From NCBI GenBank assembly GCA_017416465.1, contig JAFQCK010000015.1, forward strand, positions 1 to 64,000: a DNA stretch of 64,000 nucleotides, written 5' to 3'. The notes below the pieces were generated by a model, which had not been told where the DNA came from, searched no databases, and saw only the letters and a program-made list of their open reading frames with translations. Positions 57,214 through 64,000 of this stretch are shown here, piece after piece. The DNA comes from Lachnospiraceae bacterium (GTDB lineage Bacteria; Bacillota; Clostridia; Lachnospirales; Lachnospiraceae). Each line of letters starts with the position of its first letter. Positions within the stretch are counted from its first letter, which is position 1. Both the position numbers and the translations under genes were made by a program.

Positions 57214-57227
57214 TTACATGGATGTAA
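57214..57227 (+). promoter_or_regulatory. CsrA-binding-site-like hairpin at the flagellin mRNA 5' end
   Basis: TTACATGGATGTAA is a small hairpin with GGA at its tip. TACA.GGATGT matches 10 of 12 positions of the CsrA consensus RUACARGGAUGU. Other GGA motifs occur in the loop of an 8-bp hairpin (57232-57269) and at the SD (57467). CsrA control of flagellin is known in Bacillus; csrA and fliW are not in this window. Confidence 0.45.
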
Positions 57228-57291
57228 AAACAATATTCTCAAGGACGAAGAATTAAAATATAGAATATTAATTTTGTAAAAATTGTGATAA

Positions 57292-57428
57292 GTTGTTCGG
57301 ATTAACAAAACCATAGACAGGTGCTATGAGGCAGTCGGTACTTAGGTGCCGTATTTTGGCACCTTATGTACCGTTACTAGCCGAATGCAGCGAAAGCGTG
57401 CCTGTCTTGATTTGTTGATTTGAACAAC
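57292..57428 (+). ncRNA. Folded leader RNA of flagellin, candidate cis-regulatory RNA
   Basis: An 18-bp stem (57292-57309 with 57411-57428; fifteen Watson-Crick and three GU pairs) encloses AGACAGG/CCTGTCT (57315-57321 with 57401-57407). Inside lie hairpin P2 (CGGTAC/GTACCG plus AGGTGCC/GGCACCT, 57336-57373) and hairpin P3 (57387-57401) capped by a GAAA tetraloop (57392-57395). The internal loop of P2, ACTTAG (57340-57345) facing TATGT (57365-57369), closely resembles the 11-nt GAAA receptor CCUAAG/UAUGG. The SD is 36 bases downstream. I could not match it to c-di-GMP-I, c-di-GMP-II or any other riboswitch class I know. The base pairing is seen directly; the regulatory role is inferred from position. 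Confidence 0.65.
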
Positions 57429-57480
57429 TAGTGTAGAATTATTTACAACTTCAAATTATTTTTTGAAAGGAATGACAACA

Positions 57481-58599
57481 ATGAGAATAGGAACTAATAT
57501 GTCAGCTATCATAGCTAACAGATATTTAACAAAATCAGAAAATACATTACAAAAATCTCTTGAAAGACTTTCATCAGGATATAAATTAAATTCATCTAAA
57601 GACGATAGTGCAGGAATGGCTATTTCGGAAAAGATGAGAACGCAGATTGATAATCTTAACAGAGCAAGTAAGAATGCTTCTGACGGAATTTCAGTTGTTC
57701 AGACTGCAGAAGGTGCGTTGGCAGAGATTCAGGCTATGTTACAGAGAATGGGAGAACTTGCAGTTCAGGGTGCAAACGATTCATACACAGATGAAGACAG
57801 AAAGAATATCAATAGTGAAATTAATGCTTTGAAAGCAGAGATTAACAGAATATCTGAGGATACTTCATTTAATAATACAAAGCTTATCAATGGTGAGGTT
57901 GCAAGAAGAACTTACGAAACGGTTGATAATGGTTCGGGCGAAAAGATGCTTACAGATGCCGTTGCTACTACATATGTTGCTAACGAAGTTAAGAGTGGTG
58001 AATATGGAATTGTTCTTAATGGTGATGGAACAGCTTCATTCGCAACTGACGATAGCGGAAATAGAATTGGATTTAGTGATACAGCATTACTTCAGTCGGC
58101 AGATAACAAAGTTAAGATAACTGATGAAGGTGGATTTGAAATGGAATTCACAATTAATCCTGAATCTACATATACAGGTGAAGTTATGGTTGAACTTTGG
58201 GATATTGGTGAGATGCCAATCCAGGTTGGTTCTAATAAAGGACAGACAATTGATATCTGTATACCTGAGGTTACGGTAAGCTCTCTTAATCTTGATAATC
58301 TTGATTTAAGTACGGCAGAAGGATGTCGTAAAGGAATAACACTAGTTAATGATGCTGTTGAACGAGTTTCAAAGATTCGTTCTGAGTTAGGTGCATTCCA
58401 GAACAGATTAGAAGATTCAGTATCTAACCTTGATAGTACAGAAGAAAATATGACTGCTGCTTTATCAAGAATTTTAGATGTGGATATGGCAGAAGAGATG
58501 ACTAATTATACACAGTATAATGTATTGCAGCAGGCAGGTATATCAATGGTTGCTCAGGCGAACCAGCTTCCGGAAAAAGTATTACAGTTATTGCAGTAG
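57481..58599 (+). CDS. fliC: Flagellin
   Basis: A 372-residue filament protein. The N-terminal D0/D1 (MRIGTNMSAIIANRYLTKSENTLQKSLERLSSGYKLNSSKDDSAGMAISEK) and C-terminal D1/D0 (SRILDVDMAEEMTNYTQYNVLQQAGISMVAQANQLPEKVLQLLQ) are well conserved, with a variable exposed centre (about 150-280). The frame extends upstream to 57463, but AAAGG 10 bases before 57481 and homology fix the start. It is driven by sigma-D through the folded leader, and fliS follows. Confidence 0.97.
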   Translation: MRIGTNMSAIIANRYLTKSENTLQKSLERLSSGYKLNSSKDDSAGMAISEKMRTQIDNLNRASKNASDGISVVQTAEGALAEIQAMLQRMGELAVQGANDSYTDEDRKNINSEINALKAEINRISEDTSFNNTKLINGEVARRTYETVDNGSGEKMLTDAVATTYVANEVKSGEYGIVLNGDGTASFATDDSGNRIGFSDTALLQSADNKVKITDEGGFEMEFTINPESTYTGEVMVELWDIGEMPIQVGSNKGQTIDICIPEVTVSSLNLDNLDLSTAEGCRKGITLVNDAVERVSKIRSELGAFQNRLEDSVSNLDSTEENMTAALSRILDVDMAEEMTNYTQYNVLQQAGISMVAQANQLPEKVLQLLQ

Positions 58600-58624
58600 C
58601 TATTTAAAATATTTGGAATAACAA

Positions 58625-58654
58625 AGGGTGTCAAAATATATGTTTTGACACCCT
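58625..58654 (+). terminator. Hairpin after flagellin, without a U-tract
   Basis: AGGGTGTCAAAA (58625-58636) pairs perfectly over 12 bp with TTTTGACACCCT (58643-58654). The following TAATCTAAATAA is not a T-run, so it may protect the flagellin mRNA 3' end or terminate weakly, allowing some read-through into fliS. Confidence 0.55.
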
Positions 58655-58688
58655 AATCTAAATAAATAATTAGAAAAGAGGAATTGGT

Positions 58689-59138
58689 GTGAATAAAGAA
58701 CAGATAAATGAATTTTCAATGAGAATTAATCAATCCAATAGAACACAAATAGTAGTTATAACCTATGAAATAATAATAAACTATCTTGACACTGCAAAAG
58801 AATCATTTGATAATAGTGATATTGATGATTTTGTTTTTAACGTTAGAAAAGCAAGACAATTTCTTAATCAGTTGTCATCTGTGTTAGATTTCAGATATGG
58901 GATAGCGAAAGAATTGATGAGTATATACATGTTTGCAAATGAATGTCTTATTGCATCAGAGGTTAAGAGAAAAGATGTTAATATTTCGACCGTAATAAGT
59001 ATACTGTCAAAACTTAAAGTTGCGTTTGAAGAAGTTAGCAAGCAGGACACTTCAAAGCCTTTAATGGGTAGTGAAAAAGTGTATGAAGGTTTAACATATG
59101 GGAGAAATGCAAAAGGAACTGTCTATGCTACAAAATAA
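58689..59138 (+). CDS. fliS: Flagellar export chaperone FliS-like protein
   Basis: A 149-residue helical protein. ITYEIIINYLDTAKESFDNSDIDDFVFNVRKARQFLNQLSSVLDF...SIYMFANECLIASEV follows the FliS pattern (LYDGxIxxLxxAxxA...Y.IxxAQxIIxELxxxLD). FliS binds the flagellin C-terminus and prevents premature polymerisation. The N-terminal 18 residues and the C-terminal 30 extend slightly beyond the usual core. GTG start with GAGGA upstream. The position right after flagellin supports the call, though the sequence is divergent. Confidence 0.8.
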   Translation: MNKEQINEFSMRINQSNRTQIVVITYEIIINYLDTAKESFDNSDIDDFVFNVRKARQFLNQLSSVLDFRYGIAKELMSIYMFANECLIASEVKRKDVNISTVISILSKLKVAFEEVSKQDTSKPLMGSEKVYEGLTYGRNAKGTVYATK

Positions 59139-59177
59139 TTATTAAACATATAAATAAATTGACAGAGGAACAGCCTA

Positions 59178-59696
59178 ATGGAACCTATTTTTAGAAATAA
59201 TACAAAGCTTACATTTGATATGTATAAAGATGGAGTGACGGAGAGTTTTAATGCATCGCACAGAATTTTGAGAGCAGTATCGATTGCATATGCAATAATT
59301 ATGATGACAGGTGCATATTTGTTATTTATATATAATGCGGTATTTGCGGTAATGTTTTTTATACTTGGTGTTGGTATATTATTTTGGACTTTCTTTGGAT
59401 ATAAGCTGGGAAGTAAAGTTAGTTTTATGAGATTTGCTAAGTTACATGGTTCACATTATCAGATTGATATGGAATATCGATTTTATGAAGACAGAATCGA
59501 ACAGGAAACAAGTAAAACTGAGCTTGCAGTGATGTATAAGGATTTTGATATAGTGGGGGATATGTCAGATAAGCTTGTTATTATATTTAATAAGCAAGTT
59601 ATAGTGATAGATAATTCGGCTTTTATTGACTGCAACTATGAAGATGTGGTAAAATTTCTTAAAGAAAAGAATGTTAAAGTGAAGAAGATGTATTAG
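59178..59696 (+). CDS. YcxB-like membrane protein
   Basis: 172 residues. Two adjacent membrane helices (about 33-55 and 56-78) follow a short N-terminal beta part. The C-terminal domain (YRFYEDRIEQETSKTELAVMYKDFDIVGDMSDKLVIIFNKQVIVIDNSAF) has the YcxB pattern. No biochemical role is established. The spacing (39 bases after fliS, 31 before the EIIC-EAL gene) suggests cotranscription with both. Confidence 0.7.
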   Translation: MEPIFRNNTKLTFDMYKDGVTESFNASHRILRAVSIAYAIIMMTGAYLLFIYNAVFAVMFFILGVGILFWTFFGYKLGSKVSFMRFAKLHGSHYQIDMEYRFYEDRIEQETSKTELAVMYKDFDIVGDMSDKLVIIFNKQVIVIDNSAFIDCNYEDVVKFLKEKNVKVKKMY

Positions 59697-59727
59697 ATTA
59701 TTTGCTTTATAGTATGAGGAAAAAAAG

Positions 59728-61836
59728 TTGAGAAATATTTTAAACAAATTATTGAATAAGATGGATAGTAGTTTGACCTTAAGCTCTATTAGGCGAGGTC
59801 TTATCATGACAATTCCGATTTTAATGATAGGTGCTTTTGCGAGAGTATTTTTGACATTTCCGATAGAATGCTATCAGAAATTTTTAGAAAATACTTTTTC
59901 TGGCGCCTTTTTGTCTATGTTTACCTTTTTACACGATGCAACGCTAGGGATTGTATCGTTATATATTACACTTTCAATATCTATATATTATTTAAGAACT
60001 AAGAATATGTCACACAATTATTCACTTGCAGGTGGAATGACAGCAGTTGCAACATTTCTTATATTATCAGGTGTAAAGATTGATGATATTGATATTGAAG
60101 TGTTTGGTGTTAAGGGGATGTTTACAGCAATTATATGTTCCGTTGTAGCAACTCGTTTGTTTGTAATGATAATAAAGAATGTAAAACTTCCATTCAGATT
60201 ATACGCAGATGGTGTTGATTTGGAATTTAATGATGCAATTATTGCGCTTATACCGAGTGCTGCAATAGTAATCATATTTGCTTTGTTTAATTATTTTATT
60301 TGTGAGATATTTGATGTAGATAGTTTTCAAGAATTTTATGTTCATATTGTGAGTATGATATTTGAAGGACGAGAAAGAAACTTTATTAGTGGATTCATGT
60401 TTGTGGTAATATCAGGAATACTTTGGTTTTTTGGAATATTTGGGAGTACTGCACTTGAAGATGTATCAGAAAAAATATTTGAGCCGGCACTTGTTCATAA
60501 TATGTGGCTTGTTAACGAACGTGGTTTAGAACCAACCGAGATAATTACAAAGGAATTTATAAATGTTTTTGTATTTCAAGGTGGTTGTGGAACTGCATTA
60601 TGTCTTTTAATTGCAATATTTATTTTTAGTAAAAGAAAGCTTAATAGAAACCTTGCAAAGATATCTACAATTCCAATGATATTTAATATAAATGAGATAC
60701 TTACTTTTGGTTATCCGATTATATTTAATTTATATTTATTGGCACCATTTATTGTAGTACCTGTAGTAGCTTATTGTATGGCATATTTTGCAATGGATTT
60801 AGGGCTGGTACCTCTTATAACTAATGAGGTTGAGACCACTGTGCCTGTAATTTTTAGTGGTTATCAGGCAACAGGCTCATTATATGGTTCATTATTGCAG
60901 GTTGCGATTATATTAATTGGTGTACTTATTTACCTGCCTTTTATAAGATTATATGATAACGCTAAGAATAGAAACGAAGCTATAAGAATGAAGGAATTAA
61001 CAGATATTCTTAAAAAGGCTGAAGAGGAAAAAGAAGATGTAGAGCTTATCAGAATACCGGGCTCTATAGGCGGACTTGCAAAATGCCTTGGTGCAGATAT
61101 TGACAGTGCAATTGAGCATAAAGAAATTAAGCTTCATTATCAACTTCAGTACGATAATGATTATAACTGTATAGGTGCTGAAACACTGTTGAGGTATAAT
61201 CATCCTGTACATGGATTTATTTATCCGCCTTTAATAATTAAACTTGCAGAAGAAATAGGAGTTTTAAGTCAGCTTGAAAGATATTTGTTTATGGAGGCTG
61301 CAAAGGATTATAAGGTTATCAAGGCACAGACTAAGAAAAAATGTAAGATATCTGTTAATGTAACTGTAGCAACCATATTGGAAGATGATTTTATATCGTT
61401 TCTTAAAAAATTAAAGAAGGATTATGAAATATTAGATGGCGAAATGTGTATAGAAATTACGGAGCAGATGGCCATAAAATCAGATGTGGATTTTGAAAAA
61501 GCATTAGGAGAAGTTAAGAAAATAGGATTTTTGATAGCTATTGATGATTTTTCAATGGGTTCTACATCAATTAAATATTTACAGAAAAATCAATTTGATT
61601 TGGTAAAACTTGATGGTTCAATTGTAAAAGAAATGATGGTTAATGAAAGAAGCAGGGATATTATTTCTTCAATAGTGTATCTGGCACATTCTCTGAACTT
61701 CAGTGTCCTTGCAGAATATGTTGAATCAGAAGAACAGATAGAAATGCTTAAGAAGGTTGGCTGTAATTATTATCAGGGATACCACTTTAGTAAGGCTGTT
61801 AATTTTGATAGTTTTCTTGATGAAATGAAGAAGTAA
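59728..61836 (+). CDS. PTS EIIC (cellobiose/lactose-type) fused to an EAL c-di-GMP phosphodiesterase domain
   Basis: 702 residues. Residues about 1-425 form a PTS EIIC-like membrane domain (SLTLSSIRRGLIMTIPILMIGAFA, ISGILWFFGIFGSTALEDV, IPMIFNINEILTFGYPIIFN, QATGSLYGSLLQ). A coiled linker (about 428-450) joins it to a cytoplasmic EAL domain (about 455-700). Key catalytic residues appear present: Glu in GAETLLRYNHP, Asn in SVNVTVA, Glu in CIEITEQ, Asp-Asp in IDDFSMG, Lys in VKLDGS, Glu in AEYVES and Gln in YYQGYHF. The EAL triplet itself reads ETL. Likely a sugar-sensing c-di-GMP hydrolase acting on motility. EIIA and EIIB are absent nearby, so transport itself is doubtful. TTG start after GAGGA. 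Confidence 0.85.
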   Translation: MRNILNKLLNKMDSSLTLSSIRRGLIMTIPILMIGAFARVFLTFPIECYQKFLENTFSGAFLSMFTFLHDATLGIVSLYITLSISIYYLRTKNMSHNYSLAGGMTAVATFLILSGVKIDDIDIEVFGVKGMFTAIICSVVATRLFVMIIKNVKLPFRLYADGVDLEFNDAIIALIPSAAIVIIFALFNYFICEIFDVDSFQEFYVHIVSMIFEGRERNFISGFMFVVISGILWFFGIFGSTALEDVSEKIFEPALVHNMWLVNERGLEPTEIITKEFINVFVFQGGCGTALCLLIAIFIFSKRKLNRNLAKISTIPMIFNINEILTFGYPIIFNLYLLAPFIVVPVVAYCMAYFAMDLGLVPLITNEVETTVPVIFSGYQATGSLYGSLLQVAIILIGVLIYLPFIRLYDNAKNRNEAIRMKELTDILKKAEEEKEDVELIRIPGSIGGLAKCLGADIDSAIEHKEIKLHYQLQYDNDYNCIGAETLLRYNHPVHGFIYPPLIIKLAEEIGVLSQLERYLFMEAAKDYKVIKAQTKKKCKISVNVTVATILEDDFISFLKKLKKDYEILDGEMCIEITEQMAIKSDVDFEKALGEVKKIGFLIAIDDFSMGSTSIKYLQKNQFDLVKLDGSIVKEMMVNERSRDIISSIVYLAHSLNFSVLAEYVESEEQIEMLKKVGCNYYQGYHFSKAVNFDSFLDEMKK

Positions 61837-61863
61837 AAATACTTTAACTTGAAAGGAATAAAA

Positions 61864-63342
61864 ATGTCTGAATTATATGAAAATCTTATAGAATATGCAA
61901 ACTCGGATTACTATCCTTTTCATATGCCGGGACATAAAAGAAAAAATATAAATGACATTAGCCCTTATACATATGACATAACGGAGATTGATGGGTTTGA
62001 TAACCTGCATGAGCCACAAGGTATAATAAGGCTGGCTTTAGAAGAAGCGAAAGCATTTTATGAATCTGACAAAACGTATTTTCTTGTAAATGGAAGTACT
62101 TGTGGTTTATTATCAGCTATTTGTGGAGTTACATCAAAGAAAGATAAAGTAATTGTTGCAAGAAATTGTCATAAGTCAGTATACAATGCAATTTATTTAA
62201 ATGAATTACGTCCCGTATACATTTATCCGGAAAATATTGAAGAATTTGGGATTAATGGTGGTATTTTACCTGAAACAGTTAATAAAGCGATAATAGAAAA
62301 TACTGATGCGAAAGCTGTTATTATTACGTCACCAACGTATGAAGGAATTGTGTCGGATATTGATAAGCTTGCAGAGATTGTTCATAGAAATAATATGATA
62401 TTAATAGTTGATGAAGCGCATGGCGCTCATTTTGGAATGCATATGAATTTACCAAAGAATGCACTCTCAAATGGAGCAGATATGGTAATTCAAAGTGTTC
62501 ATAAGACTTTGCCGGCTTTAACACAGACTGCACTTTTACACATAAAGGGTGATAGAGTTAATAAAGATAGGGTGGAAAATTTTCTTAAAATTTATCAGAC
62601 AAGTAGTCCGTCTTATGTTTTAATGTCTTCGATTACAGAGTGTATCAATAAGATAAAAAAAGATGGAATGTTTTTATTTGAACCTTATGTAAAAAGACTA
62701 TTGGTTGTACACAAACATGCTAATGAACTTACACATATAAAGTTGATTGGCAGGGATATAGTAGGAAAAGATGGAGTATATGATTTTGACCTTTCTAAGT
62801 TAGTATTTTCTGTTAAAGGTACAGGATATAGTGGAAAATGGTTGTATGAAAAGCTGCTTAATGATTATCATTTGCAATTAGAGATGGCATCAGGGGATTA
62901 TGTAATAGCAATGACTTCTGTGATGGATGAAGAGGAAGGGTTGCTAAGGTTATTTAAGGCTCTTGCGGAGATAGATAGAGATATAAGAATAGAAAATTAT
63001 GGAATAGAAGATAAAAATGATTTGAATTATAGCTACATAGTTCCCAAAGCAATAGCAATACAAAGTGTGTATGATGCAATAAATTCAGATAAAGAATATA
63101 TTCCGTTTAATTTATCGGAAGGAAAGGTATCAGCAGAATATATATATTTGTACCCACCGGGAGTACCAATGTTGGCACCTGGGGAATTAATTACAGGTGA
63201 TATACTTGCACTTGTAAGCAGATATAAAAAAAGCGGTTTGAACGTTTATGGACTTAAAGATAGAGAATTTAAAAATATAGAGGTAGTAAAAGAGGGATTT
63301 AGGGCAGTTAATCTGGTAAGAGGATTTTATTCTCAAAAATGA
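61864..63342 (+). CDS. Orn/Lys/Arg decarboxylase family PLP enzyme
   Basis: 492 residues of the fold-type I basic amino acid decarboxylases. Motifs: PFHMPGHKRK near the start, LVNGSTCGLLSAICGV, IVDEAHGAHFGMH and VIQSVHKTLPALTQTALLH, with the PLP lysine in HK. The C-terminal domain ends with YPPGVPMLAPGELIT. It probably decarboxylates arginine, lysine or ornithine to a polyamine or cadaverine; the substrate cannot be told. The GAAAGG site sets the start at 61864, not 61849. The guanylate-kinase-like gene follows within 40 bases. Confidence 0.9.
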   Translation: MSELYENLIEYANSDYYPFHMPGHKRKNINDISPYTYDITEIDGFDNLHEPQGIIRLALEEAKAFYESDKTYFLVNGSTCGLLSAICGVTSKKDKVIVARNCHKSVYNAIYLNELRPVYIYPENIEEFGINGGILPETVNKAIIENTDAKAVIITSPTYEGIVSDIDKLAEIVHRNNMILIVDEAHGAHFGMHMNLPKNALSNGADMVIQSVHKTLPALTQTALLHIKGDRVNKDRVENFLKIYQTSSPSYVLMSSITECINKIKKDGMFLFEPYVKRLLVVHKHANELTHIKLIGRDIVGKDGVYDFDLSKLVFSVKGTGYSGKWLYEKLLNDYHLQLEMASGDYVIAMTSVMDEEEGLLRLFKALAEIDRDIRIENYGIEDKNDLNYSYIVPKAIAIQSVYDAINSDKEYIPFNLSEGKVSAEYIYLYPPGVPMLAPGELITGDILALVSRYKKSGLNVYGLKDREFKNIEVVKEGFRAVNLVRGFYSQK

Positions 63343-63379
63343 TATGATGAAAGGAAATGCATTTTGTATAGGTAGAACA

Positions 63380-63976
63380 ATGGGTAAGATTTTTTATGTT
63401 ATGGGAAAAAGTTCATCAGGAAAAGATACAATTTATAACCGACTTATAGCAGATAAGGATTTGAAACTTAAAACTTTGGTTGGCTATACAACGAGACCTA
63501 TGCGAGAAGGCGAAGTAAATGGGAGAGAATATTTTTTTACGGATGAAGAAGGACTCAAAAGCTTAGAAGAAGATAATAAGGTTATAGAAGTGAGAGGATA
63601 TGATACTGTTTGTGGGATGTGGTATTATTTTACCGTAGATGATGAACAGGTAGATTTAAACACAGAGAATTATTTGTTAATCGGAACTTTAGAATCATAT
63701 AAAAAAGTCAGGGAATATTATGGAAATGACACCGTAATTCCGATATATGTATATGTTGAAGATGGCGAGCGCTTAAGTAGGGCAATTAATAGAGAAAAAG
63801 AACAAAAGAATCCAAATTATGCGGAGATGTGCAGAAGATTTCTTGCAGATGGCATAGACTTTGAGGAAGAAAAGATTAATGCAGCTTGTATTTCGGTGCG
63901 TTATGAAAATGCTGATTTGGAAGAATGCTATGGCAGAATTAAAATGGATATAATAAGAAATTGTATGAGTGATTGA
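63380..63976 (+). CDS. Guanylate kinase-like P-loop protein
   Basis: 198 residues. Walker A GKSSSGKDTIYNRL near the start, then VGYTTRPMREGEVNGREYFFTDEE, which matches the GMP-binding part of guanylate kinases, and VIEVRGYDTVCGMWYYFTVDD. The C-terminal CRRFLADGIDFEEEKI differs from housekeeping Gmk, so this is probably a paralogue that travels with the decarboxylase gene; its substrate is unproven. The frame opens at 63344, but MGKIFYVMGKSSSGKD with AGG 7 bases upstream fits better. The 24 bases after the stop probably lead into the next gene. Confidence 0.8.
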   Translation: MGKIFYVMGKSSSGKDTIYNRLIADKDLKLKTLVGYTTRPMREGEVNGREYFFTDEEGLKSLEEDNKVIEVRGYDTVCGMWYYFTVDDEQVDLNTENYLLIGTLESYKKVREYYGNDTVIPIYVYVEDGERLSRAINREKEQKNPNYAEMCRRFLADGIDFEEEKINAACISVRYENADLEECYGRIKMDIIRNCMSD

Positions 63977-64000
63977 TTTGTGGTAAAATCAGATAAGGTC

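Noticed and set aside
57292..57428. Call as c-di-GMP-I or c-di-GMP-II riboswitch
   Set aside because: The conserved GGCAAACC and ACGCAAAGCC strings of class I are absent, the hairpin order differs (receptor hairpin before tetraloop hairpin), and nothing matches class II as I know it. Kept as an unassigned structured RNA.

Overview
The window is the replication-origin region of a low-GC, motile Firmicute. Gene order (gyrA-gyrB-recF-yaaA-dnaN-dnaA reading left, rpmH-rnpA-yidD-yidC-jag-mnmE-mnmG-rsmG-...-parA-parB reading right), AAAGG-type ribosome binding sites, several TTG starts, families largely typical of Lachnospiraceae (DUF3881, DUF4446, DUF6240) and a flagellin locus all point to family Lachnospiraceae, perhaps a Lachnospira-like genus. 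Species cannot be fixed from the sequence alone.

Layout. Positions 1-600 hold a tRNA-Ser gene and a promoter plus hairpin-rich leader pointing out of the window, probably the leader of an rRNA operon. 644-3114 holds small membrane proteins and a two-subunit class I fumarase. 3227-11923 is the leftward replication block. The origin is bipartite: DnaA boxes upstream of dnaA (12070-12385), and a DnaA-trio/GC/DnaA-box unwinding module between dnaA and dnaN (10328-10358). 12504-24311 is the rightward ribosomal protein/RNase P/membrane insertion/tRNA modification/partition block. It contains two perfect parS sites, one inside a degenerate DegS-like kinase gene and one that doubles as its terminator. 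24380-38530 is housekeeping: tRNA-Arg, an exonuclease, a degenerate tyrosine recombinase, a D,D-carboxypeptidase, trmB, thioredoxin, enolase, tRNA-Lys, a PIN-like nuclease, glycerol kinase with a lipase, an alarmone synthetase and D-lactate dehydrogenase.

38736-45443 encodes a 2235-residue surface adhesin with an L-type lectin head and about 17 degenerate repeats. Next come an hflK-hflC-regulator operon, an aconitase-family hydratase with glycogen branching enzyme, and an AAA/DUF4143 ATPase. The last 10 kb is a flagellar and second-messenger locus: a sigma-D promoter drives a large DUF6240 protein, a second sigma-D promoter drives flagellin through a long folded leader, and fliS, a YcxB-like membrane protein and a PTS-EIIC/EAL fusion follow. 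An Orn/Lys/Arg decarboxylase and a guanylate-kinase-like protein end the window.

The most interesting unexplained structure is the flagellin leader RNA (57292-57428). It has an 18-bp closing stem, two internal hairpins, a GAAA tetraloop and an internal loop resembling the 11-nt tetraloop receptor. It lies a few genes from a c-di-GMP phosphodiesterase domain, and I could not match it to a riboswitch class from memory. Other points of interest are a recurrent intergenic dyad (GTAACTGTTCAGA type, four places), two hairpin-rich MITE-like insertions, and Shine-Dalgarno sequences separated from start codons by palindromes at parA and parB.
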